A stretch of DNA of 64,000 nucleotides from the NCBI GenBank assembly GCA_951394045.1, contig OX595996.1:1550001-1614000 (forward strand). Reading direction: 5' to 3'. Origin of the DNA: Nitzschia sp. DOCU1 (taxonomy: Eukaryota > Bacillariophyta > Bacillariophyceae > Bacillariales > Bacillariaceae). The position numbers and the translations under genes were made by a program. Shown piece after piece: positions 29,128 through 40,680 of this stretch. A model generated the notes under the pieces. The model saw nothing but the letters and a program-made list of their open reading frames with translations, was not told the DNA's origin and ran no database searches. The stretch's first letter is position 1; every line of letters begins with the position of its first letter.

Positions 29128-29562
29128 CGTATTTCCTTTTTATGAGATTGGCAAAACAATAGGAGAGAATATTGTTGTGTTTGCATCTTCTCTTTGTCGG
29201 AAGCCGAGCAATGTGGATGGCAAGTCTCAAAGCAAGACTAGAATATCCAAAATGGATCGTTTTTGTGGTTTTTGCGCATCGCGATTCTTCAAAATCTCAT
29301 ACTAGGGTACGTAGAAATACGTAGAATTGCTATCGTACCAACCGTACGACTCATGTGATTGATCCGCGCTACTTTCCAGTCCCATGAACAGGTAAAGGCA
29401 AAGTACCTCATAACGTACCTATGGTACGGTCGGTATTACAGATATGAGCAAATCCTGCCGACGGACGAGCGACGGAATGGATACGGGATTGAAAAGGAGC
29501 ATCGCGATCTTTTGTGCATCGACGATGACGAACGACGGCTTTCGGACGCGTCTCACTCTTGG
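29128..29562. promoter_or_regulatory. Divergent promoter region
   Basis: This 435-bp stretch separates the divergent start codons of the ABCA transporter and the hydrolase, and so probably holds both promoters. A TACGTAGAAATACGTAGAA near-repeat lies near 29310-29328. No specific sites can be assigned. Confidence 0.5.
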
Positions 29563-30681
29563 ATGATCATGGCAATCCGTAGGACTTTGTGGAATGCCCT
29601 TACGGCTGCCATAGCTACTACTTCTCCAAAGAATATTTTACAAGAGATCAAGCTTGCATGTTCGGATGGCACCACTTTAGCAGCTCAATTGTGGAGGAAT
29701 TCTTCAGCACATAATTCCAATAGTGGGGCTCCTCCTCGGACCGTGTTGTGCCTCCATGGCTGGATGGACAATTGCCGGTCATTCCATCGACTAGCTCCCG
29801 CTATTGCTGCTTCTCCTGATGGAAGATTTCAGGTTGTGGCCTTGGATTTGCCCGGTCATGGGCGATCGTCGCACAAGTCTTTGGATGCCCCTCCCATGGT
29901 CCATTCCGAAATGGTATATTACGTATCCGAGGCGGTAGACGCGATGGAGCGACAAGGGTTGACGACAAGTGACAGGGTGACGCTTGTGGGTCATTCGTTA
30001 GGAGCTGGTATTTCATCCCTGTTTGCCGCCTCGTTTCCGGAGCAAGTAGATCAACTCGTCCTTTTGGATGGGGCTGGATTTCTAGCTCGAAATGCTAAGG
30101 ATACACCCCTGCATGTGCGCCATCATATTCGACGTCGTAAATTGGTACAGTCCAAAAAACAAAAACCAGACCAAGACAGTCGAGGATATCCTTCTTTGGA
30201 AGCTGCCATTTCCAGACGGCTACAGTCGGTCAAATCCATGCCGGGCAATCAAACTCTGTCCTACGAGGCCGCCAAAGAATTGGTGTTGCGAGCGACGCAT
30301 TTGGATGGTGATGATACACACAAGGAGAATTCTATGGATCCGATTCGATTTCGTCACGACTCACGGTTTGCTTGGCCCAGTATCCAATACATGACGCAAG
30401 AACAAAATGAGGGTATCTTTGCAGCTTTGGGAGGCAATGGCGGCGACGGCGACGAGAGCACTCATCGCATCGATTGCTGTATTTTATTAGCTAATGAGGG
30501 ATGGCCCTTTCGACAAGACCACATGGATCGATCCCTAGCATTGATTCAACCTAGAGTGCTTCGTACCTTGCCCGGAAGTCATTTTTTCCACGCGGATCCC
30601 GAAACGAGTGACGAAGTCGCAACGGCCGTTGTGGAATTCCTGTCGTCAACCCCAAATGACGCTAAGGAACCACTACAATGA
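29563..30681 (+). CDS. Alpha/beta hydrolase, serine-hydrolase-like
   Basis: I choose ATG 29563 (29569 is equally possible), giving about 372 residues; the open frame to 29359 has only a TTG start. The N terminus is basic and alanine-rich and may be an organellar presequence. The alpha/beta-hydrolase fold begins near residue 28 (IKLACSDGTTLAAQLW). It shows the HGW oxyanion motif (CLHGWMDN), the nucleophile elbow GHSLGAG with S145, and a late histidine in GSHFFHADP. A charged insertion of about 60 residues (RRRKLVQSKKQKPDQDS...) forms the lid. It resembles the SERHL/kraken group. The substrate cannot be told from sequence. It is intronless, and its stop lies 89 bp from the convergent kinase gene. 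Confidence 0.87.
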   Translation: MIMAIRRTLWNALTAAIATTSPKNILQEIKLACSDGTTLAAQLWRNSSAHNSNSGAPPRTVLCLHGWMDNCRSFHRLAPAIAASPDGRFQVVALDLPGHGRSSHKSLDAPPMVHSEMVYYVSEAVDAMERQGLTTSDRVTLVGHSLGAGISSLFAASFPEQVDQLVLLDGAGFLARNAKDTPLHVRHHIRRRKLVQSKKQKPDQDSRGYPSLEAAISRRLQSVKSMPGNQTLSYEAAKELVLRATHLDGDDTHKENSMDPIRFRHDSRFAWPSIQYMTQEQNEGIFAALGGNGGDGDESTHRIDCCILLANEGWPFRQDHMDRSLALIQPRVLRTLPGSHFFHADPETSDEVATAVVEFLSSTPNDAKEPLQ

Positions 30682-30770
30682 CATGATTACAAGAAAAAGC
30701 CAACAAACGTGCCTACTTTTACAAGTGCAACCATCCAAAGGGTAAATTGATCCGGAAATTTATGATTAGC

Positions 30771-33700
30771 TCATGTTTTGTCGCTTGAGGGAAGGAAGGG
30801 AGCCTTGAGTTTCTTTTCTCGTGCCAACTGGAGATCCAAGTCAGCAAACCAAGGATGCATTTTGATCTCGCGACCACCTTTCGCCAAGGATCCGATTCGT
30901 TGGGTTGGATCCTTGGTGAGCAATCGGTCGATCAAATCTTGGACTTCGGCTGACGGCGATCGGTCCTCCGGGATGGGGTAGGGAGTCTCTTTACAAATGT
31001 CATTGAAAAGTGTCATGTTATCAATTCCTTCATACCAGAAAGGACTTTCTCCGGCGATCATTTCATATATGACAACCCCCAGCGCCTGAATAGTAAACGT
31101 AGTATGAGTGTAGGACCAAAGATTTCTGCTCCGCCACGCATCCTTTCACTTACCCAATGATCTACTGCAAACCCATGGCCCTGGTTGGTCGTGATCTCGG
31201 GAGCCAAATACTGTGGTGTTCCACAGAACGTATAGGTGACTCCATCCTTGAGGATTTTAGCTGCGATGACAAAATGCAAAAGAAAGTCAGAAACCACCAT
31301 TTTATACGACCAATCTTTCGACCACTTAACGTACCGAATCCAAAGTCCACAATTATGGGGTAGCCTTCTTCGTCCACCATTACATTTTCTGTGTCAAAGA
31401 AAACAAAGTGAGCACGTGAAATTTTCGCGGCAATTGAGATGCTTGTAGAGGCCTAGCAGCACGTACCAGGCTTGAGATCCCTAAAAGCAATTTTCCGTCG
31501 ATGCAAATAGTCCTGGGAGGTTGTACGTCACAGCAAAGAAAGTGAGCAATTGCAACTATTGGGACCATAGTGCGGCTCTTACGGACCGGTTTGCACGTAC
31601 CAGCGTGTCGGCGACGATTAAGCAGTAAAATTTGGCATGATCCTCCGGAATTCCAGAGTACCATTCCCCGTCGTCCAATTCTCTGTGAATGACCGCCCAG
31701 AGATCGCCCCCTTTGATGAGTCCCATGACCATGTAGATAGAGTCCTGAAATAGTTGTCGGTGAAAATCGCAGCAAACCAACGTTAGTTCTATCTGGGGAG
31801 AAGCACCGACTATGCGTTGCTAGAGCAATTCCTCGTACCTCATCTTCATAATGGTGCACCAAGTCAACAATGAAAGGATGGTCCACACTTGCAAGAACCT
31901 CACATTCCCGTCTAATGGCTTCGATTGCTGAATAGTCCGACCTTGACGTGTCGTGCTTCGACTGGATCTTTAGCGCAAACTTCTCCTTGTCGCTGAATTC
32001 CGCCATGGTTGACGAAACTTCCCATACTGCATCGTAAGGAAGAACGCAGCAGAAAGTGTAAATACCTGTACTTTGAAAGAGAGAATTACGAAGCGCGGCA
32101 GCCATGCTTACCTTCTCCAAACTGTCCCTCGCCAAGAACCGATTCTCGGATAAGACTAGTTCGCAGCGAATTCATGTTGACCGAAGCTCGTTTAGAGGTT
32201 CGTCGACCCACCATAGTCCTGAATTCTTCGTCGTCATCAACCACCATGCCAGCGAAATCCTCGTCTTCCAGCTCTCCAGACAGTTCGATGTTCTTGGTAT
32301 CGAAGACCTTACGGCAGTCCGACAGCGTCAGAACGCCACAGATAGAATTGTGGTCCAATGCTGTCGCACTGTACTTAGCCACGATTCGACCATCGCCTCC
32401 AATTGTTCCTTTGACATCAGCCAAGAGAGTATCTTCGCCAAAGAATCCTCCTTCTTTGATTATCTTCTCGAGGCCGCTTGCGTATCGGATTTGAATCCTT
32501 CCTTCGCGCACCATATACAACGCGGGCTTGGCTTTCTTTCCTTCGACCCAGATCTCTTTGCCCTGGCGATACATCTCGTCTCCTAGAAACTGGGATAGTT
32601 CGTTGACGGTATCCGCATCCAATTTCGCTGCCTTGATAACCTTAAGACCGGACAAACGGCTTTTATCTTGACTCTTGAGAATAAGTCTGACAAAGCTACC
32701 ACAAACGCGTTCGAATGTATTACGGTCGATCGAAAAGAGAGTTCCCGGTTTGACTCCAATGACATTGGCCGCCCGAGGCTCACTCTTGACCAATGCCCGT
32801 TCTCCGAAAAAGTCCCCTGGCCCAAGGGTAACGTCCTCATAGGTCGTTTCTTCAACACTAATGTCGGTGACGTTCAATTCTCCCGACTCCACGACATAAA
32901 AGGCATCTCCATCTTCTCCCTTGCGGACGATATACTCTCCCGCCTCGTACTTGCGCGGGGTCATAACGTTAACGCATTGCTTGACATCGCTTTCCTCCAT
33001 ACGTTGGAAAAAATCAATTTTCTTTAGCAAATTGTATTTGGTCGCCTTGGATTCCCGGGCTTTGCTTTGAAGGACATAACGAAAGACTGTCTGCTCCAAC
33101 CGCCACAATTTGGTAGTTGTCGCCGCCTTGACAGTTGCAGCTCTGGGGCACGTGTAGAGTAACGCCAATTCTCCAAAGGAGTCTCCCGTCTTGGCCGATC
33201 CAACCGCGTGGTCATTGACTTCAAACGAGACTTCTCCAGACTCGATGACGTAAAAATAGTCTCCTTCATCTCCTTGCTTGATGATGCAATCACCCTTTTT
33301 GTAGGGGTCCGTTGGCTCAAAAGCGTCCACCAGCTGGTCGGCGGCAGCGGGGGTCAAGGATTCAAAGACAAAATTCTTTTTGAGTGCCGCCCGGAGCACC
33401 TTTTGCACCGCGGCGCTCTTTTCAATCACGGGAGCTGTGAATTCCTTCTTCAGCTCCAAGAGTGGCTTTGCCCTCACCGACTTGGTTCTTGTCTTTAATC
33501 GTTGGCCGTCCTTGTGCTTTCGCAAACGCTGGCGGTTGGCTTGGAGCGGATGTAGATTCTTTTCTACCTTATCTTCCGATATTACACGGGACGATCTCAA
33601 TCCCGACGATTTCTCACTCTTAGAGGGAGAAGCTGTAATAGGGAGATCCGGAAGCTTTTTCTCTGTTGACGATGAAGAAGGTTTCCTGCTCTGGTAACTC

Positions 33701-34077
33701 TTTTTGATAGTGACGGGTGTATGGATCTTCTTCATCAGAACCGGGGAAAACGGTGCTGTTTCTGCAATCTGATCCTTGGGAGTACTGCCGCTGTTGTTTT
33801 TCCCCAGACTGCTTCTTCGATTTCCTAGTTGACCACCACTGTCATTCCGAGTAATACTGTAGCGCTTTTTGGCACCCAAACGGATGAAATCATTACTTCG
33901 ACCAAGACGGACAATGTCCAACGCCGTAGGATCCGTCTTCGAATCTCGTACATTCCATTGTGCCAAACGGTCCTTGAAGGACGAGGGCGGTTGTTCCGGG
34001 GCACTATTGTCGGACGGCCTGTGGAGTTTCGACATGTCGATTGCGGTTGGACGAGCAAGGATACGATGGGTCAGCAT
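30771..34077 (-). CDS. Cyclic-nucleotide-dependent protein kinase (PKG-like), seven exons
   Basis: Exons are 34077-32112, 32026-31839, 31744-31601, 31512-31467, 31388-31335, 31260-31154 and 31085-30771. The GT-AG introns are 68-94 nt long, and the spliced product is 939 residues. The first about 235 residues are basic, Ser-rich and disordered. Two canonical cNMP-binding domains follow, with phosphate-binding cassettes FGELALLYTCPRAATV and FGERALVKSEPRAANV. A third, degenerate one carries FFGEDTLLADV without the usual Arg-Ala. The kinase domain has LGEGQFGEV (split by intron 1), FALKIQSK, FRDLKPEN, DFGFAK and TFCGTPQYLAPE, which is the AGC/PKG type. Regulatory and catalytic parts on one chain match PKG rather than PKA. 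Whether it binds cGMP or cAMP is not decidable by eye. The C-terminal tail is short. Confidence 0.92.
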
Positions 34078-34843
34078 GGTGAAGAGTTTCGAAAAGGAAA
34101 TGGATGGATCGCCCCTCTGGGATTTTGTGGCATAAAATGATCACGACTTACATTTGTTCTATGATGATCTACTGAAAGTCTTAGAGCTTGTGTGTGAATG
34201 AACCAGTTTAGGTGAAGCCCGGCTCAAGGGATGACCCCAGTTCGTTGATTGACTGGTCAATGTGGCGGCTCCAAAGTCATCGATCGGCACTCTCTGCATC
34301 GAATAGTCTCACTTCTTTTGCTTCCGCCTCTTCTCGTTGAGGGTGACAAAAGATCGCGGGCACGGCAACTGGTCTGTTTCGGGTCATTTTGAGCAGCATA
34401 AAAGCTCCCTGTTCATTCTTGCAGAGGTCATTCTTGCTTGGACATGTCGCATCCATAATTATGATATGCCCAATGGATTTTTGACCAAGCCCTTTTCAGA
34501 AAAGTCGTATCTCACTACACCACCACGAGCGAGGCAGGATAGTGCGTTGTGCGGCGTTGTGCGCCGGCCTGTCACACGAAGTCTCTTTGGGAATATTTGA
34601 TTGGTCCAAATTTCTACTGGAAAGGTGGGTGGAGGTGCGCGCTCCCCTCTTTCTTCTTGCTCTTTCCTGCCCGCCTTTTTCTCGTCGTTTCCAGGCCCAC
34701 GTATGGGACTGCCGCCATGGTGATGGACGCATTCATCATTCTCGCTTCCTCCTTCCTGTTCTCAACGACCGGGGGTGGGCGTCTACGTCTGCGTCTCTTG
34801 TCGATATCACCCCCCCCTGCTATTTACCGATTATCCATCCACC
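34078..34843. promoter_or_regulatory. Divergent intergenic region
   Basis: This 766-bp spacer separates the start codons of the kinase and the SFT2-like gene and presumably holds both promoters. I see no conserved element or gene. Confidence 0.5.
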
Positions 34844-35503
34844 ATGTCCATGTTTGATACCTACCTCAAAGTGGACTATCGTCGCTTAATGCCTGGCGGT
34901 AGCGGCGACAACGACGGTGGCATGGGAACCTCTGCCGCCTTTGACGATTTTGGAGTTTACGAAGATGAAGAAAGTCGAGCGGCTCGCAATCCCTTTTATT
35001 TCGGAGAATGTAACTTTACATGTCCCCCATGGTGTGAAAATTATCTACCACAATTGAGTTTGAAGGAACGTTTGTTGGGATGCGTCACCTGCATGCTGTG
35101 TGGGTATCTGCTTGGATTTGGAAGTTTTATGCGCCTCAAAGATTTGGTGACCGGCAATCCTATTCCTTTGGTGGTCAATGTCACTGTGGGTAACATTTTG
35201 ACACTATGTGGAACGTGCTTTTTGACAGGACCCCAACAACAAGCCCGGCGCATGTTTCATGAATCTCGCAAAGTGGCCAGCATGTTGTATTTAGGGTGCA
35301 TGGCTGTGACTGTGTTCCTGTTAATGGTACCGCATTTTCGAACCCGAGGATTTTGGTTGTTTCTCTTGTTGATTGCTCAATATGCGGCTATTACTTGGTA
35401 CTGTTTGTCTTATATTCCCTTTGCAAGAGATATCATGAAACGATTTTGTCGACGAATGGTCGTGTCGAGTGATTCCATGTCGGGAGAAGAATTTGGTGGA
35501 TAA
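34844..35503 (+). CDS. SFT2-like vesicle transport protein
   Basis: I choose ATG 34844 (MSMFDTYLK), giving 219 residues; the open frame to 34775 reads through likely leader sequence. The N-terminal 70 residues are soluble and acidic. Four closely packed hydrophobic segments follow: LLGCVTCMLCGYLLGFGSF, PLVVNVTVGNILTLCGTCFL, VASMLYLGCMAVTVFLLMV and FWLFLLLIAQYAAITWYCLSY. The segment LSLKERLLGCVTCMLCGYLLG and the motif TGPQQQARRMFHESRKVASMLYLG match the SFT2/Got1 family, which acts in endosome-to-Golgi vesicle fusion. The protein ends in a cytosolic Ser-rich tail. It is intronless. Confidence 0.85.
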   Translation: MSMFDTYLKVDYRRLMPGGSGDNDGGMGTSAAFDDFGVYEDEESRAARNPFYFGECNFTCPPWCENYLPQLSLKERLLGCVTCMLCGYLLGFGSFMRLKDLVTGNPIPLVVNVTVGNILTLCGTCFLTGPQQQARRMFHESRKVASMLYLGCMAVTVFLLMVPHFRTRGFWLFLLLIAQYAAITWYCLSYIPFARDIMKRFCRRMVVSSDSMSGEEFGG

Positions 35504-36135
35504 AAAAATTGCCAAAACATTGGTTTGAGTAGTGGAGCTGCTCCTTTAAATGCTGGCAATCAAGGGGTTTTGCAACTACAAAGGCGGTGGGGGGATTTGG
35601 TTTGACATTTCACTACTGCGACCAAAGGACCGAGATGTGTGCGCCATTGTTCCTCTCGACGAATGGCGACTACCTCCAACGCGTATCCTTGGACATGTGC
35701 TATATACAATTATACATTCTATACACTATAGCAAACTCTCTTGTACGACTACTAACTAGCTAGCTACCTATTTTTATTCAACTGACCACCGTTTCTACTC
35801 ATTTCATATGGAACCTATGCCTTCATTATTGGTGCTTTTGGGGTCACAAACGGCATTGATCATTGCAGAGTCGGATATCTGTCTAAAGAGGATAAATTCC
35901 ATCATGAGAGGCTGGAAGGGCGACTGGTGCAAGTCTTGGATATATTTTGGATGAATCCCATTGCATCAGAAAAGGAGAAAAAGCATCAACAAACCAAGGA
36001 CTCTGCATGGCAATGCTGATTGATTATCACAAAGTTGGCGATGATACAAGTAGAGGCTTGTGCAGATGGATATTATACAGATAGTAGTGAAGAAGAATAA
36101 GATAGTAATATAGCGAATCTTTCATCGAAATGATT
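35504..36135. other. Intergenic region
   Basis: This spacer lies between the SFT2-like gene and the pogo relic. A TAGCTAGCTACCT motif at about 35757-35769 recurs beyond the relic at about 37557-37569. No gene or clear inverted repeat is visible. Confidence 0.5.
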
Positions 36136-37313
36136 TTAAACTACACCTTCTGCCTCTTCTAGCTCTTCCTCGTCGTCCTCAAAGTAGTTGAAATCACTAC
36201 TGGTCCAACTATTCTTGACTATGTCGTCAGGAATCGACAGCCAGACTCTGTCAATCCAATCTGCCACCTCTGCTCTGGCCGGATTCCTGATCATTGATGT
36301 TTCCAGCCCTTGTGCTTCAATCCAGCCCCACCACTGCTGTCTAAGGCCGTCCTTGAATGGTTTGTTGATGCCAACATCAACAGGCTGCACCAAAGGGGCA
36401 CAGCCGCCAGGAATAACAATGTGAGCTGTGACGCCTAGAGCCGCCAGAGCCTCTGTAGTCCTCTCAGACATGTGGACTTTGTACTTGTCCAAGATGAGAA
36501 CAACCTCTGTTTCTGGCCGCTTGTGCTGAAGGTGGTGCGCCAGAACTTCCTGAATCCACTTGAGCATCTGTCCATCGTCCATCCAAGCACTCCTCTGACA
36601 TTTGAAGGCGATCCTACCACTTGAAGGGTAGGTATGGAACTCTTCTGTGGCGATCTTGCCAGTGCGCGCCCCTTTGAAGATGACGAAGGGTTTCAGCTTT
36701 GTGCCGTCAGCACAAACACTCAAAGCAGCTGTAGCCCTGTGTTTACCCTTGCAAGAGTCTTCTTGGGCGCCAAATTGAAGGAAACAGGGGTCTGATCCAT
36801 GTTGATTATATACTTCTTGTCCACATTGGGGCCTGAAACGATCGGCCTGATGTAGAGCATCCAGTTTTCCGCTTGCTCAACCACTGCTTCACGCTTTTGT
36901 TGGCCCTGGTGCGTAGAGACCCTTACTGCAATGCCCATGCTATTGCAGAAACGGCGAATTATCTGATACCTTTGGGAGAGGTCTTTGGTTGCAAAGATGG
37001 GATCAATTTGCGAAGCTCGCGCCATGACTGTGTTGTAGGAGACTGGTAAGCCCAGGGAACGTTGCTCATCAATCCAGGCCTTGAGTTGGGGTCTCAAATG
37101 CTCCACAGAACTCTTCCTGCCGCTTTGAAGGCCTTTCTTCTTGCGACCAGCGGCGACAAGGTTCTGAAGATTGGCTCGCCATTCTCGCAATTGCTTTGGC
37201 TGGACGCCAAAATGCCTGGCTGTAGCGCGCAGGGAGCCTCCAAGAGCAAGATTCCTGTTCAACTCCAACACCATTTGGAGTTTGGCGCCATTGGTGTGTT
37301 GCTTTCTTGCCAT
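36136..37313 (-). pseudogene. Frameshifted pogo/Tigger-like transposase
   Basis: Two overlapping frames encode one pogo-type protein. The first (37313-36720) has a helix-turn-helix region (LRATARHFGVQPKQLREWR), a second CENP-B-like region (SYNTVMARASQIDP) and the first catalytic motif NMDQTPV. The second (36723-36136) starts at ATAALSVCADG and carries FVIFKG, the second motif LILDKYKVH (D-x-Y-x-x-H) and PLVQPVDVGINKPFK with the third Asp. The shift lies near 36755, inside the stretch KTLARVNTG / RATAALSV, where family members are continuous. A few residues normally present there are also missing. I found no terminal inverted repeats or TA-flanked ends. It is therefore a decayed copy, or a gene that would need recoding. 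Confidence 0.8.
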
Positions 37314-37668
37314 TTTCTGTCGACTTGTTGATGAACAAAATGAAGTTTTGATTCTTTTGATTTTGTTGGTGGGAGGGAATCTTGGCCAACACCTAAGAAC
37401 GTCCCAACGAAATAATTTGAAGGAGTTCTCTAATAGGAACGCGATGGATTCAAATTATTTTTGAGTTGTACCCGTGGCTTATTTAAACTTATCATTCATT
37501 CTTTGGTGTGCCGATACTATACAAGGATTTCCACTTTTGGCGGGTACATTTCACCAGTAGCTAGCTACCTGGCACAGTAGCTGGTAGCTACTAGCTAGCT
37601 GAGGAGGTAGTAGTTGACTTTTTAACATTCACTAGCTGCACAACTCTTCCGCCACGTTTTTTCCTTCT

Positions 37669-40209
37669 TTACAAGAGTTTTCGTTTCTTTTTCTTCTTGG
37701 GCGGTTCCAAAGGTATCTCCACATTGTCAAAGGCTAATTCTACCTTTTCTTCCTTCATGTCATCAACATCGACAAAGTTGGAATTGCGAGGCGTCGTCGT
37801 AGTTCTTGGCATTCGTTCCTCTGACAAGGGTCCATCCAAATCCGGAGCAGGAGTAAAGTGATGTGGGGGTGGATGAAATCGTTCTTGACGTTCCCGTCGT
37901 ATTTGTTCTTCTTGTTCACGCCGTTCTTCTTCTCGTCTCCATAGTTCAGGTTCTGGGTCTTGAGCCAGTGGGACATCGGCACCCAAAACGGGCGATGGGA
38001 CCAAAGAAAAGGACCTTCCACAATCCACCATGACTGGCGGAACAGGTCGTTGTTCTTGAGCATCCCAAGCTTCCATCATGCTTTGATCGTGGCATTTGGC
38101 CCGTTCGGCCTTGAGAAATTCGTCGTGTTTCTTGAGCAAGTGTTTCCTTAAAAAGGTGGAATCCTTGAAGAGTTTGCGACAAAAATGAAAACTGCATCGA
38201 GCACGACCATCTTCATCAATCAGGGCATGATCCTCAATCCATACAGGTTCCACTTGACGTTCTTCTTGAAGAATTTTAGCGGCAGCTTGATCTCTTTCGG
38301 GGTCCAAAATCGCTTGACTCCATGTATCGGGATCGTCCAACCAAACTTGAGCTTCTTTCAAGGCTTTTTCAATAGAAACATTGTGGCGTTGTACCAACAA
38401 GTCCAACTTGGGTGGATCATTGGATGATGCGGCGGCCGTGGCTTTATCCACCCCTTCGGTAGTATCGTCGTTCTTGGCTTTTTCGTCGTCATCTTGGGCT
38501 TGTAGAATTTCATCGGCAATTCCGAGACGCAAATGAATCGTCGATGTCGCATGACTTCCATTCAATACATCAGCGACTCGATTGGCACAAGCACAACCAT
38601 TATAAAATGAAAACAAGTGCACTCGTCGCAAATACGCAATCGCCAAATCCAATGCATCTTCTACATCTTGGTCTGACATACTTTCAGAAGATGATAATCC
38701 AGGAATTGCCTTGGGCAATAGGGCTTCCAATCGACATGCTGGAGGAATGTTACGGCGGATATCATGTGCTTTGGCTAATGTGCGAGCAGCCTCCATATCT
38801 TTGGCAATGTGTACCTTGCTAGATACAGCTGCCGACAAGACACTGACATTGGGTGCAAGAAACTGTTGCAGTTGCCCCTGCGTCGCCAAGGTCGAGACCA
38901 AAACAATGGCTTTTCGAGATGGGAGACCCCCTTCTTCGGCCGCATCCCCCCCACCTTTACCATCGGCATCCACTTCGGTTCGACCATAGGCATCACTGCA
39001 TTCCACTTCTAATTGAAGTGTCTTTGGAATGAACGTTTCTTCTTTGCGCGGTACATGATGTCCTGCTGTTGCACCATCACCACCACCCGGTGGTGGTGCA
39101 GATGTTGGATGATGATGATGATTTAATTGTTGAATAATTTCTTTCTTGACTTGATTGGTTTGACAATAAATGTACGCGGTACGAAATAAATTGCCATTGC
39201 CAGGTACCGAGCTTGAATAAATTTTGACTTGTGCTCCCTTGAGATCCTTGACATTGGCTAGCAAAGCTAAAAGGAGTTGTTCATCCGTCACATGAGGAGG
39301 AACTTCTTGAATGGGCAATACTTGCTGTGAAAAGGCAAGCACATGGGTTCCTGGGAGTGGATTACTCAAGGAAGAGTGCATCATTGAGCGGTTACTGGGA
39401 CTTGGAGTCGTCGTCGAGTCTCCTGGTCTCGGTAAAGGGGGTGATTGCAGTTTGATTCCTCCCCCCAAACGAGCCTTGAGCACAAAGAAGCAAGGACTTT
39501 TGTCGCTTTGATTCTTTTCCAAGGAGAGCTCTAGTTCGCTCTTGAAGGCGTCGGCTTCCTGCACGGACCGTTCTCGTTCTTGGATTGCCACACGTTGAGC
39601 TTCCAAGGGACTGTAGAGAGCCCGAAACCACGAATCATCCATGTGCTGATTGAAAAAGGTTCGAATGTAATTCAGACAGTACGACTTGCGATACTCTTCA
39701 TATGCAACTTCATCGTTATCGTCGCCATTGTCCGAGGCGGCAGCAGCCGCGTCGTCGTCGTCTTCCTTGGACCGCTTACTTTCCTTCCACAAGAATTGAC
39801 ACAACATGGGGTCTTCCGCATACATTGTGGACGGATGAGGTTGTTGTGAGGATTTACCGCCACCGCCACCACGTCGGGAGGATGGACCAGGCGAGTCGTC
39901 GCGGTGTTTACGCTTGCGAGCCGAGGCCGACCGATGATCCGCCCCACCCGACGACGAGTAGTGATGATGATGCGGTCTACCAGGCTGGTGATGCGGGTGA
40001 TGATGATGGTGGTGGTGGTGACTGCTCGATAGAGACGCGCCACCCCCACCAGTCCCCCCACCTTCTCCACCGTAACGAGACGTTGGAAGCGCCTCATTCA
40101 GATAGGAAGGATCGTTGCCATCGGCTGCCGGGCCGTTGTAGTCATCGCCACGGCGGCTACCACCTCCCCTACCGCCGGGGATTTCTCGTCCAAACTCATC
40201 CACCGCCAT
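37669..40209 (-). CDS. ARS2/SERRATE homologue
   Basis: I choose ATG 40209 (MAVDEFGREIPGG), giving 846 residues. The N-terminal 150 residues are Gly/His-rich, with long His runs and RKRKHRDDSPGPSSRR. The SERRATE/Ars2 N-terminal domain follows (EEYRKSYCLNYIRTFFNQHMDD, SPLEAQRV). Next come an RRM-like middle part (PIQEVPPHVTDEQLLLALLANV), an insertion, and the hallmark C2H2 zinc finger CSFHFCRKLFKDSTFLRKHLLKKH. The tail is Arg/Glu-rich, ending in a KKKKKRK nuclear signal. Ars2/SERRATE bridges the nuclear cap-binding complex to RNA processing, including small-RNA biogenesis. It is intronless. Confidence 0.88.
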   Translation of the reverse strand: MAVDEFGREIPGGRGGGSRRGDDYNGPAADGNDPSYLNEALPTSRYGGEGGGTGGGGASLSSSHHHHHHHHPHHQPGRPHHHHYSSSGGADHRSASARKRKHRDDSPGPSSRRGGGGGKSSQQPHPSTMYAEDPMLCQFLWKESKRSKEDDDDAAAAASDNGDDNDEVAYEEYRKSYCLNYIRTFFNQHMDDSWFRALYSPLEAQRVAIQERERSVQEADAFKSELELSLEKNQSDKSPCFFVLKARLGGGIKLQSPPLPRPGDSTTTPSPSNRSMMHSSLSNPLPGTHVLAFSQQVLPIQEVPPHVTDEQLLLALLANVKDLKGAQVKIYSSSVPGNGNLFRTAYIYCQTNQVKKEIIQQLNHHHHPTSAPPPGGGDGATAGHHVPRKEETFIPKTLQLEVECSDAYGRTEVDADGKGGGDAAEEGGLPSRKAIVLVSTLATQGQLQQFLAPNVSVLSAAVSSKVHIAKDMEAARTLAKAHDIRRNIPPACRLEALLPKAIPGLSSSESMSDQDVEDALDLAIAYLRRVHLFSFYNGCACANRVADVLNGSHATSTIHLRLGIADEILQAQDDDEKAKNDDTTEGVDKATAAASSNDPPKLDLLVQRHNVSIEKALKEAQVWLDDPDTWSQAILDPERDQAAAKILQEERQVEPVWIEDHALIDEDGRARCSFHFCRKLFKDSTFLRKHLLKKHDEFLKAERAKCHDQSMMEAWDAQEQRPVPPVMVDCGRSFSLVPSPVLGADVPLAQDPEPELWRREEERREQEEQIRRERQERFHPPPHHFTPAPDLDGPLSEERMPRTTTTPRNSNFVDVDDMKEEKVELAFDNVEIPLEPPKKKKKRKLL

Positions 40210-40583
40210 GCCTGCCGTAACGATAAGCAACGATTGATGAAACAGGACAAGAGGAATCAATGACCTTGCTTATGCATACAGATAGCACCCAGAGAGGGAT
40301 AGGAAAGATAAGAGTGCCAAGCGGCGCATCATATTGGTCGCCTTGGGACGGCGCTCCGCGCGCTCCACATGTTCAATATCTCTTTGGCATGTGTGGAGAG
40401 GAGATCCTGTCTCGCTGTTGAAAATGATGGAATCGCGCGGTCGCGCGAAAATAGAAGCTCTGGGTCTCCTTCATGCTGGCAAGGTTACTATGTAGCTGTT
40501 TATGTTTGACGACTCAACCGACCCTACGTACCATTGGTTCCACGCACGCAATATGTCATACACTCAGTGCCTTTCTTGCAGCT

Positions 40584-40680
40584 TGCGGACTTTCCGCAAC
40601 GGCGGTTATCCTGGGCCGTTAACTTTGCGGACTCTTTCATTCTTTACGCTTGCGGACGCCGTCACCACGATTGCCCGCAA
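40584..40680. repeat. Cluster of TTGCGG/CCGCAA hairpins
   Basis: Three stems occur in under 100 bp: TTGCGG-ACTTT-CCGCAA, then AACGGC-(11)-GCCGTT, then TTGCGGAC...GCCCGCAA. TTGCGGAC occurs three times. The same motif forms an inverted pair at 42121-42160. It may be a foldback or MITE remnant. Confidence 0.55.

Noticed and set aside
22178..30681. Extended N termini of the ankyrin and hydrolase genes (to 23209 and 29359)
   Set aside because: The extra codons begin with TTG and carry no conserved sequence, so in-frame ATGs at 23170 and 29563 were chosen.
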